Shown piece after piece: positions 55,901 through 64,000 of a DNA stretch of 64,000 bases (the first letter of the stretch is position 1; each line of letters opens with the position of its first letter). The translations under genes were made by a program, and so were the position numbers. This DNA comes from Methanobrevibacter sp. (GTDB taxonomy: Archaea > Methanobacteriota > Methanobacteria > Methanobacteriales > Methanobacteriaceae), in assembly GCF_017431965.1 (NCBI RefSeq), contig NZ_JAFRKB010000039.1:86449-150448 (forward strand), in the 5' to 3' direction. The notes beneath the pieces are model-generated. The model saw only the letters and a program-made list of their open reading frames with translations. It did not search any database and had not been told where the DNA came from.

Positions 55901-57817
55901 CGTTTAGTCAACGGTTCTTCAGTCGATGAATTATCCCAAATCTACGGCATTGAGGTAAACAGTTCCTTATATAATTCAACCAAATATGCTGCTAGCGTTA
56001 TTGTCAATATCCAAAACAACAATGAATGGAATGCAATTCTTACAGCATTGGAAGGAGGTTATGTCCCGGCAGGATTGTTTGCAGATCCGGCTTACGGTGA
56101 TTCCATCCCTACAGGTTATGACGGTTATGCATCTGACTCTACAAGAATGCCATCTGAAGCGGCATATGAATCTTCAGTTAAAATTGTAAATCTGTTGCTT
56201 GCAAATTATTATGAACAACATGGCAGTTGGCCTGAATTAACAGCATTGATTCTATGGGGAACTGAAATATCAAGAACTGAAGGTATTGGTATTGCAGAAT
56301 TCCTATACTTGCTAGGCTGTAAACCGGTATGGTCAGAAAACGGCAAAGTTATTGGTGTTGAACGTATTCCTTTAGAAGATTTAACCGTAACATTGAATAA
56401 CGGAACTGTTGTTAATAGGCCTAGAGTGGACGTATTTGCAAGTTTGGTTACAAGCAATAAGGACTGGATTACTTGGATGGTAAAAGGTGTTAATCTAGCT
56501 GCATCTGCTGATGGCGAGTCTTATGAGGATAATTTCGTTAAAAAACATTATGCTGAAAATCCAACTCTTGACAGATTATTCGGTCTTCCAGGTAACATTT
56601 TGGAAGGAACAGGTATGAGTACCCTTATTCCAAACACTGCCGATTGGGACATCGAAACAGTCAACGAAAAAGCGATGTCAATTTATCTTGAAAGTGTGTC
56701 TTTTGCATGGAATCTTGATGATGACGGAAACATTGTCATCAATAAAGAGAAAGACACATTTGTATATCTGCTCAATAAAACTGACTTGATCACTCAAAAC
56801 CTTGACAGTACCTGGAGGGTATTGGACTCCGATGATTACTATGATTGGTTTGGTGGTTTGTACAATGCAGCTTCTTTATTGAAAGAACAATCCGGTCAAG
56901 AAAGGCCTGACACTTCTTTCGTGGATATTAGGGATAAAAACAGATATGTTGCTAAAACTTATGAGGCAGAATTGGAATTTGAGATAAGGACCACACTTCT
57001 GAATCCGAAATATCTTGCACCGCTTATAGGCAATGCTGCAGGTATGAATTCCATAGCTGCAAGATACCAAAACATGTTTGGTACATTGACTGTTGCTAAC
57101 AATAAATTGCAAAAAGAGTTAGGAAATCAATTGACCGATTCATTATTGAATATTGCGGGCTCAGTGGGTGATGAAACCACATCAGTCGGTTTACAATCAT
57201 CTCTTGCACACATGTTCTATTTAGCTGATCAAGGAACATGGGATGCTGATTCCAGTAAAATGGAAGCAATTGCTAATGAATATATGAACCAAGTTATCCA
57301 ATATGGTGTTGCATGTTGTCACCACACTTGTAAGAACTTGGAATTCAACATGAAAATTATTCAGGCAAGTTCCCTGTCTCCTGCAATGAAACAACAATAT
57401 GCGGATATATTGGCTCAAGCCACTAAAACTGAACCGTTATATCAAATGGATGAAAATGATAATCCTTCTAGCAGTGATGGAACTCAATCTGATGATGCTT
57501 CCAGTGCTCATGAATTGGTTAACGGAACAACTCAAACAGAATCTGATTTGTCTGGTGGAAGGACTTCTGCAGGACTTGATCCGTCCACACCGGGAGATGC
57601 AAAATCTGCTTCAGAATCACAAAGTTCCAGCCAATCATCTTCAAGCGCTGGAGATGCTGGTGCTAAAGCATATGAATTGTCTCAATCTGCATCCAAATCA
57701 GTCAGTTCTGAAGAGTCAAACATGTCAATATTTGTTATTATTGCAATTATTGTCTTAATCGCAATATTTTTAGTTGGATATGTAAGAAATCAAAAAGATG
57801 ACTATGATGATTATTAA
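52991..57817 (+). CDS. Secreted, membrane-anchored CobN-like protein
   Basis: 1608 aa from the proposed ACG start at 52991, 5 nt after AGGAGGTG. ACG gives MKKLDKRLLIVLILSILI; TTG 53012 would lose the basic n-region and sits 26 nt from the site. Signal peptide, then a carboxypeptidase-regulatory-like beta domain (about 60-140), then the CobN/BchH chelatase large-subunit region (about 150-1470) with GTHGTLEWLPGKNIG near residue 761 and CCHHTCKNLEF near 1445. A Ser-rich linker and C-terminal helix with KDDYDDY tail follow. Cobaltochelatase CobN works in the cytoplasm with ATP; an exported copy more likely binds or inserts metal or tetrapyrrole outside. No CobS/CobT-like subunits are nearby. Confidence 0.82.
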   Translation, partial: TKKLDKRLLIVLILSILIMFSLSTAFAEDSGAVSSNMTSSADAVMLQNVSLLQSSQAKESLLSATNNAIEINVIHHYDETANTWDEDGYELPNATIELYDSDDNLISTHKTDEWGEVVIDNLNPGKYYVVARYADFEPQKSEILDFTQDSGTFSGQFDFIPDIFLLVDYGSHKEKLGVLMNLSKRVAFISTMDYDESREWLAEYARFIHIDMFAEGSYSVFTADKLRKLLKDSPANYNYNVAYTFGVYSESIKENIGIHIVGANPNNNTYHTIENTYVGSYFQAEDIEASDVLINNMKNYLKYIYYLINPSEYENPTLNVSNAPQMGPESGFYHPDLGIFTIYPEGDLINKWILNNPGYDCDGIGSLNWMIQDYSRWFNDILDPTTLFKQFEDNFTAKFNPDKKFIAIATYYCGGDVVDSLIRGYEAYGRPAFNIFKFSTDPSMSSIINRINKVSKVGISAITSLYSWSLSYANGSAEPDLSEIDLEVLKGVNEISKYSYESELGPQIEWTYAVTYPSFEGVFGPVILSYLDEENKVQVIQTGVDKMVKLSCGWADLKDMNNSDKTIAIVLYNYPPGKAEIGASYLDVIQSTYDLILKLYEEGYTVCNISEVMNITEFARLIFNSGNKGSWAGGLLDQFVQDNKEELIKHHQLISIDDFNKLVKDLPEDLRFEMANQWGAGLGKSMVYTDTDDNNKKYLVIPGFWLGNIFVTFQPSRGWEEADIEEVIQNYHDLKLPPHQQYVAFYEWMDKITHANAIVSMGTHGTLEWLPGKNIGVGSGDWSFELTLTPTLYPYIVSNPGEAMVARDRSASMLITHMTPAMVSSGLYGNYTVLNNYITYYKDQIKLNVTSNADVYKEKIIDLAPQLGFRNYTTNESFDDWLDDLHLYLEGMGDDFMTYGLHTLGKILADEELAEEVITVTTSQTKIYNHIMEFLYPELKGKDYYNDIQNDLGYLDEHHAIKEFLSEYIGRLVNGSSVDELSQIYGIEVNSSLYNSTKYAASVIVNIQNNNEWNAILTALEGGYVPAGLFADPAYGDSIPTGYDGYASDSTRMPSEAAYESSVKIVNLLLANYYEQHGSWPELTALILWGTEISRTEGIGIAEFLYLLGCKPVWSENGKVIGVERIPLEDLTVTLNNGTVVNRPRVDVFASLVTSNKDWITWMVKGVNLAASADGESYEDNFVKKHYAENPTLDRLFGLPGNILEGTGMSTLIPNTADWDIETVNEKAMSIYLESVSFAWNLDDDGNIVINKEKDTFVYLLNKTDLITQNLDSTWRVLDSDDYYDWFGGLYNAASLLKEQSGQERPDTSFVDIRDKNRYVAKTYEAELEFEIRTTLLNPKYLAPLIGNAAGMNSIAARYQNMFGTLTVANNKLQKELGNQLTDSLLNIAGSVGDETTSVGLQSSLAHMFYLADQGTWDADSSKMEAIANEYMNQVIQYGVACCHHTCKNLEFNMKIIQASSLSPAMKQQYADILAQATKTEPLYQMDENDNPSSSDGTQSDDASSAHELVNGTTQTESDLSGGRTSAGLDPSTPGDAKSASESQSSSQSSSSAGDAGAKAYELSQSASKSVSSEESNMSIFVIIAIIVLIAIFLVGYVRNQKDDYDDY

Positions 57818-57900
57818 TCTAATCATCAATTTTTTTTATTTTAGAAATTTTTAAATATACTTTACTGACAGAAATAATAATATATTTGATAATTTTTAAA

Positions 57901-57914
57901 GTTTACTTATAAAC
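57901..57914 (+). promoter_or_regulatory. Palindrome GTTTACTTATAAAC upstream of adhesin gene
   Basis: One-base variant of the motif at 49433-49446, 40 nt before ATG 57954. No clear TATA lies between it and the start other than TTAAAATA. Confidence 0.35.
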
Positions 57915-57953
57915 TAACTTTAAAATATCTAAAAATTTAATGTGAGGTATATT

Positions 57954-60900
57954 ATGATTAAAAAAATTAACATTTTTTTAGTTTTATTATTACTTTTATT
58001 ATCTATTGGTGCTGTTAGCGCTAGTGAAGACTTAAATACAACTATTGCAAGTAATAATGAAACTATCTATGATATAACTACGTCACAAATGGATGATAGT
58101 TTATCTGCAAATGTTGATGTAGTTGACGAAGGGGTGTTGACTTCCGTTTCACATACTGTAACTAAATCTAATTATGGAGATTATTTTTCCCGTACTGGGT
58201 CTTTTATTCCTTCTTCCATTAATGAAGGGGATACCCTTGTTTTTGACGGTACTTTTGAAAAGTTAACTTTTTCATTTTCAACTCCTGTAAATGTTGTAGG
58301 TTCAAGTTCAGTTAATCTGAAAAATTGTGTATTTAGTTTCGGTTCTGGAGCTTCTGGAAGTACAGTATCCAATTTAAAAATTGCAAACACTCTTGACTAC
58401 AATTACGGTATCTTTTTAAATAATGTGACAAATTGTGTAGTAAGCAACTGTTATATCAGCAACACTGGACAATCTTCATACTGTATTTGTGTAGCAAATG
58501 ATGCAAGAAATAATAATGTAACTGATAATACTTTAAATGCTTATGGTGAGACATATGGCCATGGAACCAGATCCACATCACCTGTACTTCTTTGCGGAGC
58601 TCATTACAATTATTTAGCAAACAATTACATTACTTGTGATGATGCAAATGCAATTTATTTATCCAGTTTTGAAGGAGGGCCACTAAAAGGTGGATTATCT
58701 ACTTATAATCTGATTTACAACAATACAATAAAATACAATGTCTTGCCTACTTCATGGAGTTATGGTATTCAGGTAATGGGTGGATACAATACAATCAAAT
58801 CAAACAAGGTCATTGGTTCCTATAGGGGAATATGTACCCAACAGCCTGGAAACATTATAATAGATAATCAAATCATTAATCTGACAGGTGCGGATTACAA
58901 TAATTTGGGTTATGAAAGCGGAGGAGAAATAGGTATTGTTGCTTCATATAATTCCATTGTGAGAAACAATTCCATTATTAATGCTAAAATCATTTCAACC
59001 GGTGCGGGAATTACTGCATTAGACAATTCAGTCGTTGAAAACAATTATATTGAAGTTTCCCTTCAAGGTAAAGGTGTACATCCGCAAGGTTCAAACATTA
59101 CAATTAAGAATAACACAATAATCACTGCATCCGGTTCTGGAATATTATACAACACCTACGCTAATTACTTGTATATATTAAATAATAATATCACATCCCA
59201 AAGTGGGGTATGTGTTTTAATTGAAAAAGTAAGTAACAAAAAAATGCCGGGATTCTTAACTATTGTGGGCAATTATCTTGCAACATCCAATAAATATGCA
59301 ATTGATGCTGCAGAAGCAAATGCCAGTTCAGTAAATGTGATTGAAGGCAATATTGTTGAAAAGGGTAAAGGAGCTATAAGAACTCCTGAAGGTTCATATG
59401 ATCCATCAAAACCAGCTTACATATTTAACGGTACTGTACACAACATCACTCCTGAAAATTATGGAGAATATATTAATGATAATGGCGGATTAAGTTCCGA
59501 TATTAAAGATGGGGACATATTGAACTTCACCGGTGAATTCATAAACAAACATATAATATTTATCAATTCGGCTATTAAAATCACTGGTAACAATCCAATA
59601 TTTTATAATACTACATTCAGGATAATCAGTGATGGTGTTTGGATTGAGAATATAACCATTAAAAATAATAAGGCTGATAGGCTTAATGCATGGGGAGTTC
59701 ATGTCTTTAGGATATCTGGTGCTACAATAGCCAATTGTGATATTGAAGTGTATGACCCTAATGCGGCTTATGCAATTTATGTTGTGGAATCAACTGATGT
59801 GGATGTATTAAATAACAAACTCTTCTCATCCGGTAACTATTTAACTTATACCCTGCTTGCATATGGTGTTGAAGATTGTAACTTTACAAACAATACAATT
59901 TACACTGTTGGTACAGGCCAGGTACATAAGTTTGAAAGTGGACACAATATTGATTCTTCCTGTTTAGATGGTGATAGTGCATGTCTTGATGGTGATTCTG
60001 CTTGTTTGGATGGTGATAGTGCATGTCTTGATGGTGATTCTGCTTGTTTGGATGGTGATAGTGCATGTCTTGATGGTGATTCTGCTTGTTTGGATGGTGA
60101 TAGTGCATGTCTTGATGGAGGTTCTAGTTGTCTTGATGGTGATGCATCTTGCCTTGATGGAAACACTATTGCCGATGGAAATCATGTTTTATCAGAAGTG
60201 TACAGAACTTATGGTATTTTAATGGCATATTCCAGTGATAATGTTGTTTCAAAAAACAAAGTTAATGTTACATCCAAATTAAATAGGACGGTTTCTCCGT
60301 TCAATTCCACAAACTCCATTGTTGGAATTGATTCATATTTCAATTGTCAAAACAACAATTTTTCAGAGAATGATGTTTATGTAAAAGCAAATGACAATTA
60401 TATTTATGGTATGGGCGTATTGGGTTATACTACTGGGCATGATGCTCCTGAAGGTCAAGGTGCAATTAATAATCAGTTTATCAATAACAATATTGTCCTT
60501 GAAGGAACTTACTTTGTTCAGGGAATTGTCATTGGATCTTCATCTAAAGATACAATCATTTCAAACAATAAGGTTAATATAAAATCAAGTAATGTTGCAT
60601 ATGCTATTAACTTAGAGATGTCTCAAAAATCAACAATAGATAAAAATACTCTCACATTAAATTCCGATGCGGTTTATGGTATTGAGGCTTTCTCATCTGA
60701 TCAGAATACTATAACAAATAACAAGTTTGAGGCAAATGGAAAACAGACATATGGTTTCATATTTTCTAATTCAAATAACAATACTATATATAAGAATACA
60801 ATTTCAACCAAAGGTACTGGCGAGCAAATTGGCATTAATCTTGATTCAATACCTGCCGGAAATGCAGGAATTTTCCTTAAATCCGTTTCAACAGGCAATC

Positions 60901-62699
60901 TTATTGAAGAAAATACAATAACATCATTAAAAGGATATGCAATCATTGTTGATGATGAAGCTATTAATAATAGAATTATTAAAAATAAGTTGGACTCAGA
61001 AAAGGGTGTCGGTGATGATGCCATCAATAACACAGAAGATAACTTCATTGAAGGCAACTGGAAATATACTTTTAAATCTCGCATCGATACTAAGTTTACA
61101 AGTAATTATCTGGAAACTTTAACTATTTCCATGACAATTGATAGTGGCACAGTTGTTAAATTTTTTATAGGCGATAATGAAATTGGAACTGCAACCTCCG
61201 TAAATGGTAAAGCTACCTTAAATTATAAATTAGATGAATCTCTAACTCCTACAAAATATACTATTAAAGCTATTGCTTCTAAAAAGAATTATCAAGAAAA
61301 AGAAATAAAATCTAATTTGGTAATTAATAAAGGAAATCTTGATGTATTGTTTGAGGATGTATCTGTCGCATATAATGAGGGTAAAGGCACTTTCACAGCT
61401 ACTGTTAAGAATAGTTTGGGAGAAGGAGTTTCTGGTTTGGATGTTAAATTTTACATATATTCTGAAGGAATGTATGTTCCTTTGGTTTCTACTACTACAG
61501 ATGGAACAGGTGTTGCTACAAGTGTGACTGATCTTGCTTATGGCCTTGGGGATTATGTAATTTCTGCCAATGTATCTGATACTGGTAAAATTAAAAAATT
61601 CAATTCCATAAATAAAAAAGCTAATTTAATCATTAATAATGCGGGCATTAAATTGATGTTTGATGATGTTTCAGCAAACAGATTATCTAAGGTAACTTTC
61701 ACAGCTACTGTTAGTGATGCGCATAATGATGGAGTTTCCGGATTGAATGTTAAATTTTATAAAGCCAATGAACTTATTGGCAGTGCTTTAAGTGATGAAA
61801 ATGGTGTTGCCAGTTTGGTAATCGATAACATTTCATATGATGTTGGAGATTATGTAATTTCTGCTAATGTATCTGGAAATGTAATTGACTCTATAAGTAA
61901 ACAAGCTAACCTAAAAGTTAGTGCAGCTCAAATAAGCATTAAATTATACTCAAATGTTTATTCAAATGGTGTGTTAGCTAAATTAATGGATACTAATGGT
62001 AACCCTCTTTCTGATAGAGAAATCATGGTCAAGGTTGGCGATATAGAATATAATGCAACAACTGATTCAAATGGTAATATCAGAATGCCGAATATTGGGC
62101 ATGGCAGATACATAATAAATATTGTATTTGCTGGTGATGATATTTATAAAGCGAAAAAAATATCATATTCAGCTACTGTAATACCTGCAATTGTGGATAA
62201 TGATGATTATTCAGTTTATCAGGGCGGTTCTGTTGATTACAAAGTTCGTGTAGTCGGATCTGATGGAAAATATGTTGGTGCTAATAAGAAGGTCATCTTG
62301 AATGTTGGTGATGCCTCTTATGAACTTTCCACCGATAAAAACGGTTATGTTTCCAAATCTCTTAAATTTAATTCAACAGGATCCTACGAGGTTTCTTGTG
62401 AATTTAACGGAGATAAAGTTTCAAACATGATTATTGTTAAATCAATAATTATTGGAAATGATATCCATCAGAATAAGGCTAAGGTCACTAACTTTTCAGT
62501 TAAAATAGTGAACTCAGCAACTGGTGAAGCTTTGGCAAATGAGGAAGTTTTATTTAAATTAAATGGAATATTCTATTCTGCTTTATCTGATAAAAATGGC
62601 ATTGCTACTATATCATTTACTAATTTGGATATAGGAAAATATGCTATTTATTCAGAGTATTGTGGATCCACCATTAAAAATATAATTCAAATCAAATAA
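57954..62699 (+). CDS. Adhesin-like protein, beta-helix with CLDG repeats and Ig-like tail
   Basis: 1581 aa from ATG 57954 (GTGAGGT upstream). Signal peptide to about residue 22. Residues 60-1010 have the Asn/Ser/Thr-rich ladder and NNxI spacing of a right-handed parallel beta-helix (polymorphic Pmp/NosD type). Residues 667-736 are ten heptapeptides around CLDG. About 1040-1581 contains several Big/invasin-type Ig repeats (KVTFTATVSDAHNDGVSGL, TATVKNSLGEGVSGL). There is no visible C-terminal anchor. Typical of Methanobrevibacter adhesin-like proteins for surface attachment. Confidence 0.85.
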   Translation: MIKKINIFLVLLLLLLSIGAVSASEDLNTTIASNNETIYDITTSQMDDSLSANVDVVDEGVLTSVSHTVTKSNYGDYFSRTGSFIPSSINEGDTLVFDGTFEKLTFSFSTPVNVVGSSSVNLKNCVFSFGSGASGSTVSNLKIANTLDYNYGIFLNNVTNCVVSNCYISNTGQSSYCICVANDARNNNVTDNTLNAYGETYGHGTRSTSPVLLCGAHYNYLANNYITCDDANAIYLSSFEGGPLKGGLSTYNLIYNNTIKYNVLPTSWSYGIQVMGGYNTIKSNKVIGSYRGICTQQPGNIIIDNQIINLTGADYNNLGYESGGEIGIVASYNSIVRNNSIINAKIISTGAGITALDNSVVENNYIEVSLQGKGVHPQGSNITIKNNTIITASGSGILYNTYANYLYILNNNITSQSGVCVLIEKVSNKKMPGFLTIVGNYLATSNKYAIDAAEANASSVNVIEGNIVEKGKGAIRTPEGSYDPSKPAYIFNGTVHNITPENYGEYINDNGGLSSDIKDGDILNFTGEFINKHIIFINSAIKITGNNPIFYNTTFRIISDGVWIENITIKNNKADRLNAWGVHVFRISGATIANCDIEVYDPNAAYAIYVVESTDVDVLNNKLFSSGNYLTYTLLAYGVEDCNFTNNTIYTVGTGQVHKFESGHNIDSSCLDGDSACLDGDSACLDGDSACLDGDSACLDGDSACLDGDSACLDGDSACLDGGSSCLDGDASCLDGNTIADGNHVLSEVYRTYGILMAYSSDNVVSKNKVNVTSKLNRTVSPFNSTNSIVGIDSYFNCQNNNFSENDVYVKANDNYIYGMGVLGYTTGHDAPEGQGAINNQFINNNIVLEGTYFVQGIVIGSSSKDTIISNNKVNIKSSNVAYAINLEMSQKSTIDKNTLTLNSDAVYGIEAFSSDQNTITNNKFEANGKQTYGFIFSNSNNNTIYKNTISTKGTGEQIGINLDSIPAGNAGIFLKSVSTGNLIEENTITSLKGYAIIVDDEAINNRIIKNKLDSEKGVGDDAINNTEDNFIEGNWKYTFKSRIDTKFTSNYLETLTISMTIDSGTVVKFFIGDNEIGTATSVNGKATLNYKLDESLTPTKYTIKAIASKKNYQEKEIKSNLVINKGNLDVLFEDVSVAYNEGKGTFTATVKNSLGEGVSGLDVKFYIYSEGMYVPLVSTTTDGTGVATSVTDLAYGLGDYVISANVSDTGKIKKFNSINKKANLIINNAGIKLMFDDVSANRLSKVTFTATVSDAHNDGVSGLNVKFYKANELIGSALSDENGVASLVIDNISYDVGDYVISANVSGNVIDSISKQANLKVSAAQISIKLYSNVYSNGVLAKLMDTNGNPLSDREIMVKVGDIEYNATTDSNGNIRMPNIGHGRYIINIVFAGDDIYKAKKISYSATVIPAIVDNDDYSVYQGGSVDYKVRVVGSDGKYVGANKKVILNVGDASYELSTDKNGYVSKSLKFNSTGSYEVSCEFNGDKVSNMIIVKSIIIGNDIHQNKAKVTNFSVKIVNSATGEALANEEVLFKLNGIFYSALSDKNGIATISFTNLDIGKYAIYSEYCGSTIKNIIQIK
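59952..60161 (+). repeat. Ten tandem 21-bp units encoding CLDG heptapeptides
   Basis: 210 bp, exactly ten codon-aligned units. Units 2-7 alternate between two 21-bp forms, making three perfect copies of a 42-bp unit (59973-60098); the flanking units are degenerate. This points to recent expansion by slippage or recombination. Confidence 0.95.
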
Positions 62700-62726
62700 A
62701 GGTTTTAACCTTTATTTTACTTTTTT
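62698..62726 (+). terminator. Hairpin plus poly-T terminator after adhesin gene
   Basis: AAAGGTT/AACCTTT (62698-62704 with 62707-62713) overlaps the stop codon and is followed by TTTTAC and a T8 tract. Confidence 0.6.
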
Positions 62727-62855
62727 TTCAATTTTACTTTAAAAACTTTTAAATATATTTAAATACTAATTTTAATTATAGTCAATTTATTATATTTTTT
62801 TATCAATTATATTGAACTATTATTTAAATAAATTTATTTAAACTGAGGTGTAAAT

Positions 62856-64000
62856 ATTAAACGAAAGTATTTAGTATTTTCATTAATAATGCTTTGTTTA
62901 GTAATGTTGTCTGCAAGTGCAACATTTGCTGCGGATGATATTGCATTAAATGAAGCATCTAATGAAATTGCTGCTGGAGGCGATGTTTTAAACATTGCTG
63001 TAGATACTGAGACTGTTGAAGCCGATAATTCATCTTCAAGTATTGTAACTGAAGATACTTTCCTGAATTATTTTTCTGAAGATGGTACTTTATTAGATAA
63101 TGTTACTTCTGATGAGTTAATCTTTGAGGGGGATTTCAGTAATTTGGGAATATCTTATTTAACAATTGGTAACTCAATAAAGTTAACCGGTAACGGTACT
63201 GCTTTTGAAGGGGTTTCTTTTGCAATCTATGCGGATGATGTGGTTGTTGATGGATTTACTGTTACTCAAACTAATGATCTTTCAGCATTTACAGTTTATG
63301 GTGTGTCTAATGTAATTTTATCAAATAACATTATTGATTTCACTGCTTTAGAGGGTTTTAATTCCTTTGCTGTTTATGCATATCTTGTTGATAACTTTAA
63401 TCTTATTAACAATACTATAATTTTTAACGGAAATACTAATGGTACTGATATTAACAATGCTGTTCGTATTGAAGGTGATGATGAAAATACTGTCGCTTCT
63501 ACATCAATAACCGTTGAAGGTAATTTATTTGAGATTGATATTCCTTCTGTTGATGTTGGTTATGATCCTGATACTTGGGCGTCTACTGTTATGTCTGAGG
63601 GTATTGTTTTCTATTATGTTGACGGTCTTAGGTTTGTTGATAATCGTGTGGATTTAAAATATAATGATTTCACTAGTGCTTATGGTTATGACAGTATTTA
63701 TGCTGTTAGTGTGAGAAGTGATGCTTATAGTTTCGGTGAGATTCAGTCTGCTAATGTTGTTATTGCTGATAACATTATTGATGTGAGCGGTCATGCTTGT
63801 ACTTATCCTGTTTATGTCTGTGCTGATAATTTCAATGTGAGTGGTAATATTATTACTGTTACTACTGAGAATTATCTTGCTCATGGTATTGATGTGGATG
63901 GTCCGTCATCTGTTGGTGTTGTTAGTGATAATGTGATTGCTGTTGAGGCTCCTGATGCTGCTTATGGTATTTATTCTTACCAATACATGGGTGCTGTAGA
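62856..64000 (+). CDS. Adhesin-like protein, 3' end beyond window
   Basis: 381 codons to the right edge, no stop. Proposed ATT start at 62856, 5 nt after GAGGTG, gives the signal peptide MKRKYLVFSLIMLCLVMLSA with a basic n-region; the next in-frame ATG would drop those residues. After the signal comes an acidic segment, then parallel beta-helix sequence with repeated VSxNxI/DNxxI rungs (NNTIIFNGNTNG, ISDNIIDVS-like). Same family as the preceding gene but no close repeat copy. Surface adhesin role inferred. Confidence 0.8.
   Translation, partial: MKRKYLVFSLIMLCLVMLSASATFAADDIALNEASNEIAAGGDVLNIAVDTETVEADNSSSSIVTEDTFLNYFSEDGTLLDNVTSDELIFEGDFSNLGISYLTIGNSIKLTGNGTAFEGVSFAIYADDVVVDGFTVTQTNDLSAFTVYGVSNVILSNNIIDFTALEGFNSFAVYAYLVDNFNLINNTIIFNGNTNGTDINNAVRIEGDDENTVASTSITVEGNLFEIDIPSVDVGYDPDTWASTVMSEGIVFYYVDGLRFVDNRVDLKYNDFTSAYGYDSIYAVSVRSDAYSFGEIQSANVVIADNIIDVSGHACTYPVYVCADNFNVSGNIITVTTENYLAHGIDVDGPSSVGVVSDNVIAVEAPDAAYGIYSYQYMGAV

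Noticed and set aside
59952..60161. Possible CRISPR array
   Set aside because: Units are contiguous 21-bp coding repeats without unique spacers.
59884..60222. Four overlapping open frames over the CLDG repeat on both strands, one with HHPNKQNHHQDM-type repeats
   Set aside because: They arise because a 21-bp repeat keeps other frames open; only the frame continuous with the adhesin has a start, signal peptide and family features.

Overview
The window is AT-rich DNA from a methanogenic archaeon of the order Methanobacteriales, most likely a gut Methanobrevibacter. The evidence is the F420-reducing hydrogenase cluster frhADGB, the F430 gene cfbD, archaeal replication and translation genes (PCNA, GINS, eIF2-alpha, L44e, S27e, Nop10, EndoQ), an archaeal RNase P RNA, and very large secreted adhesin-like proteins. 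Ribosome binding sites of the form AGGTGAT 5-6 nt before the start, and TTTATATA promoters, recur throughout.

Layout. 1-1.9 kb: 3'-truncated adhesin-like gene (minus). 2.0-4.8 kb: cbiE and an HxlR regulator, divergent from a zinc macrodomain hydrolase plus class M sirtuin pair. 4.8-7.8 kb: membrane phosphodiesterase and metallophosphoesterase. 7.9-12.1 kb: YchF-type NTPase, an 820-nt gene-free stretch with two candidate structured RNAs, a permease and small genes. 12.2-23 kb: cfbD-hisH-PurM-like overlapping genes, tRNA-Arg(GCG), truD, a zinc-ribbon membrane protein, phosphomevalonate dehydratase small subunit, amidohydrolase, nitroreductase and copper P-type ATPase. 23-26.8 kb: purB, an HTH regulator with a palindromic operator candidate, CPBP protease. 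26.8-33.3 kb: the tryptophan operon trpEGDCFBA. 33.3-39.5 kb: information-processing block (PCNA, GINS51, L44e, S27e, aIF2-alpha, Nop10, PAC2, EndoQ) closed by two minus-strand Arg tRNAs. 40.2-43.7 kb: frhADGB. 43.8-48.3 kb: methionine aminopeptidase, two coiled-coil membrane proteins, initiator tRNA, RNase P RNA, then an ABC exporter flanked by a perfect 48-bp direct repeat of the rnpB 3' end. 48.3-52.8 kb: ferredoxin/NapH-like protein, secreted proteins, DusB, DUF1002 protein. 53-64 kb: a secreted, membrane-anchored CobN-like protein and two adhesin-like proteins, the last cut by the window edge.

The most notable observations are: (1) five genes whose best start, judged from Shine-Dalgarno spacing and signal-peptide or family N-terminus, is a near-cognate codon (ATT twice, ATA, ATC, ACG); (2) the duplicated rnpB 3' end bounding an ABC transporter, like attachment sites of an integrated element; (3) an initiator tRNA only about 8 nt upstream of RNase P RNA; (4) a macrodomain/SirTM ADP-ribosylation pair next to an HxlR regulator, without the lipoylation partners of the known systems; (5) a ten-copy Cys-Leu-Asp-Gly heptapeptide repeat inside a beta-helix adhesin; and (6) two unassigned structured-RNA candidates at 9.1-9.7 kb. 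All family assignments were made by reading the sequence; no database search was run.
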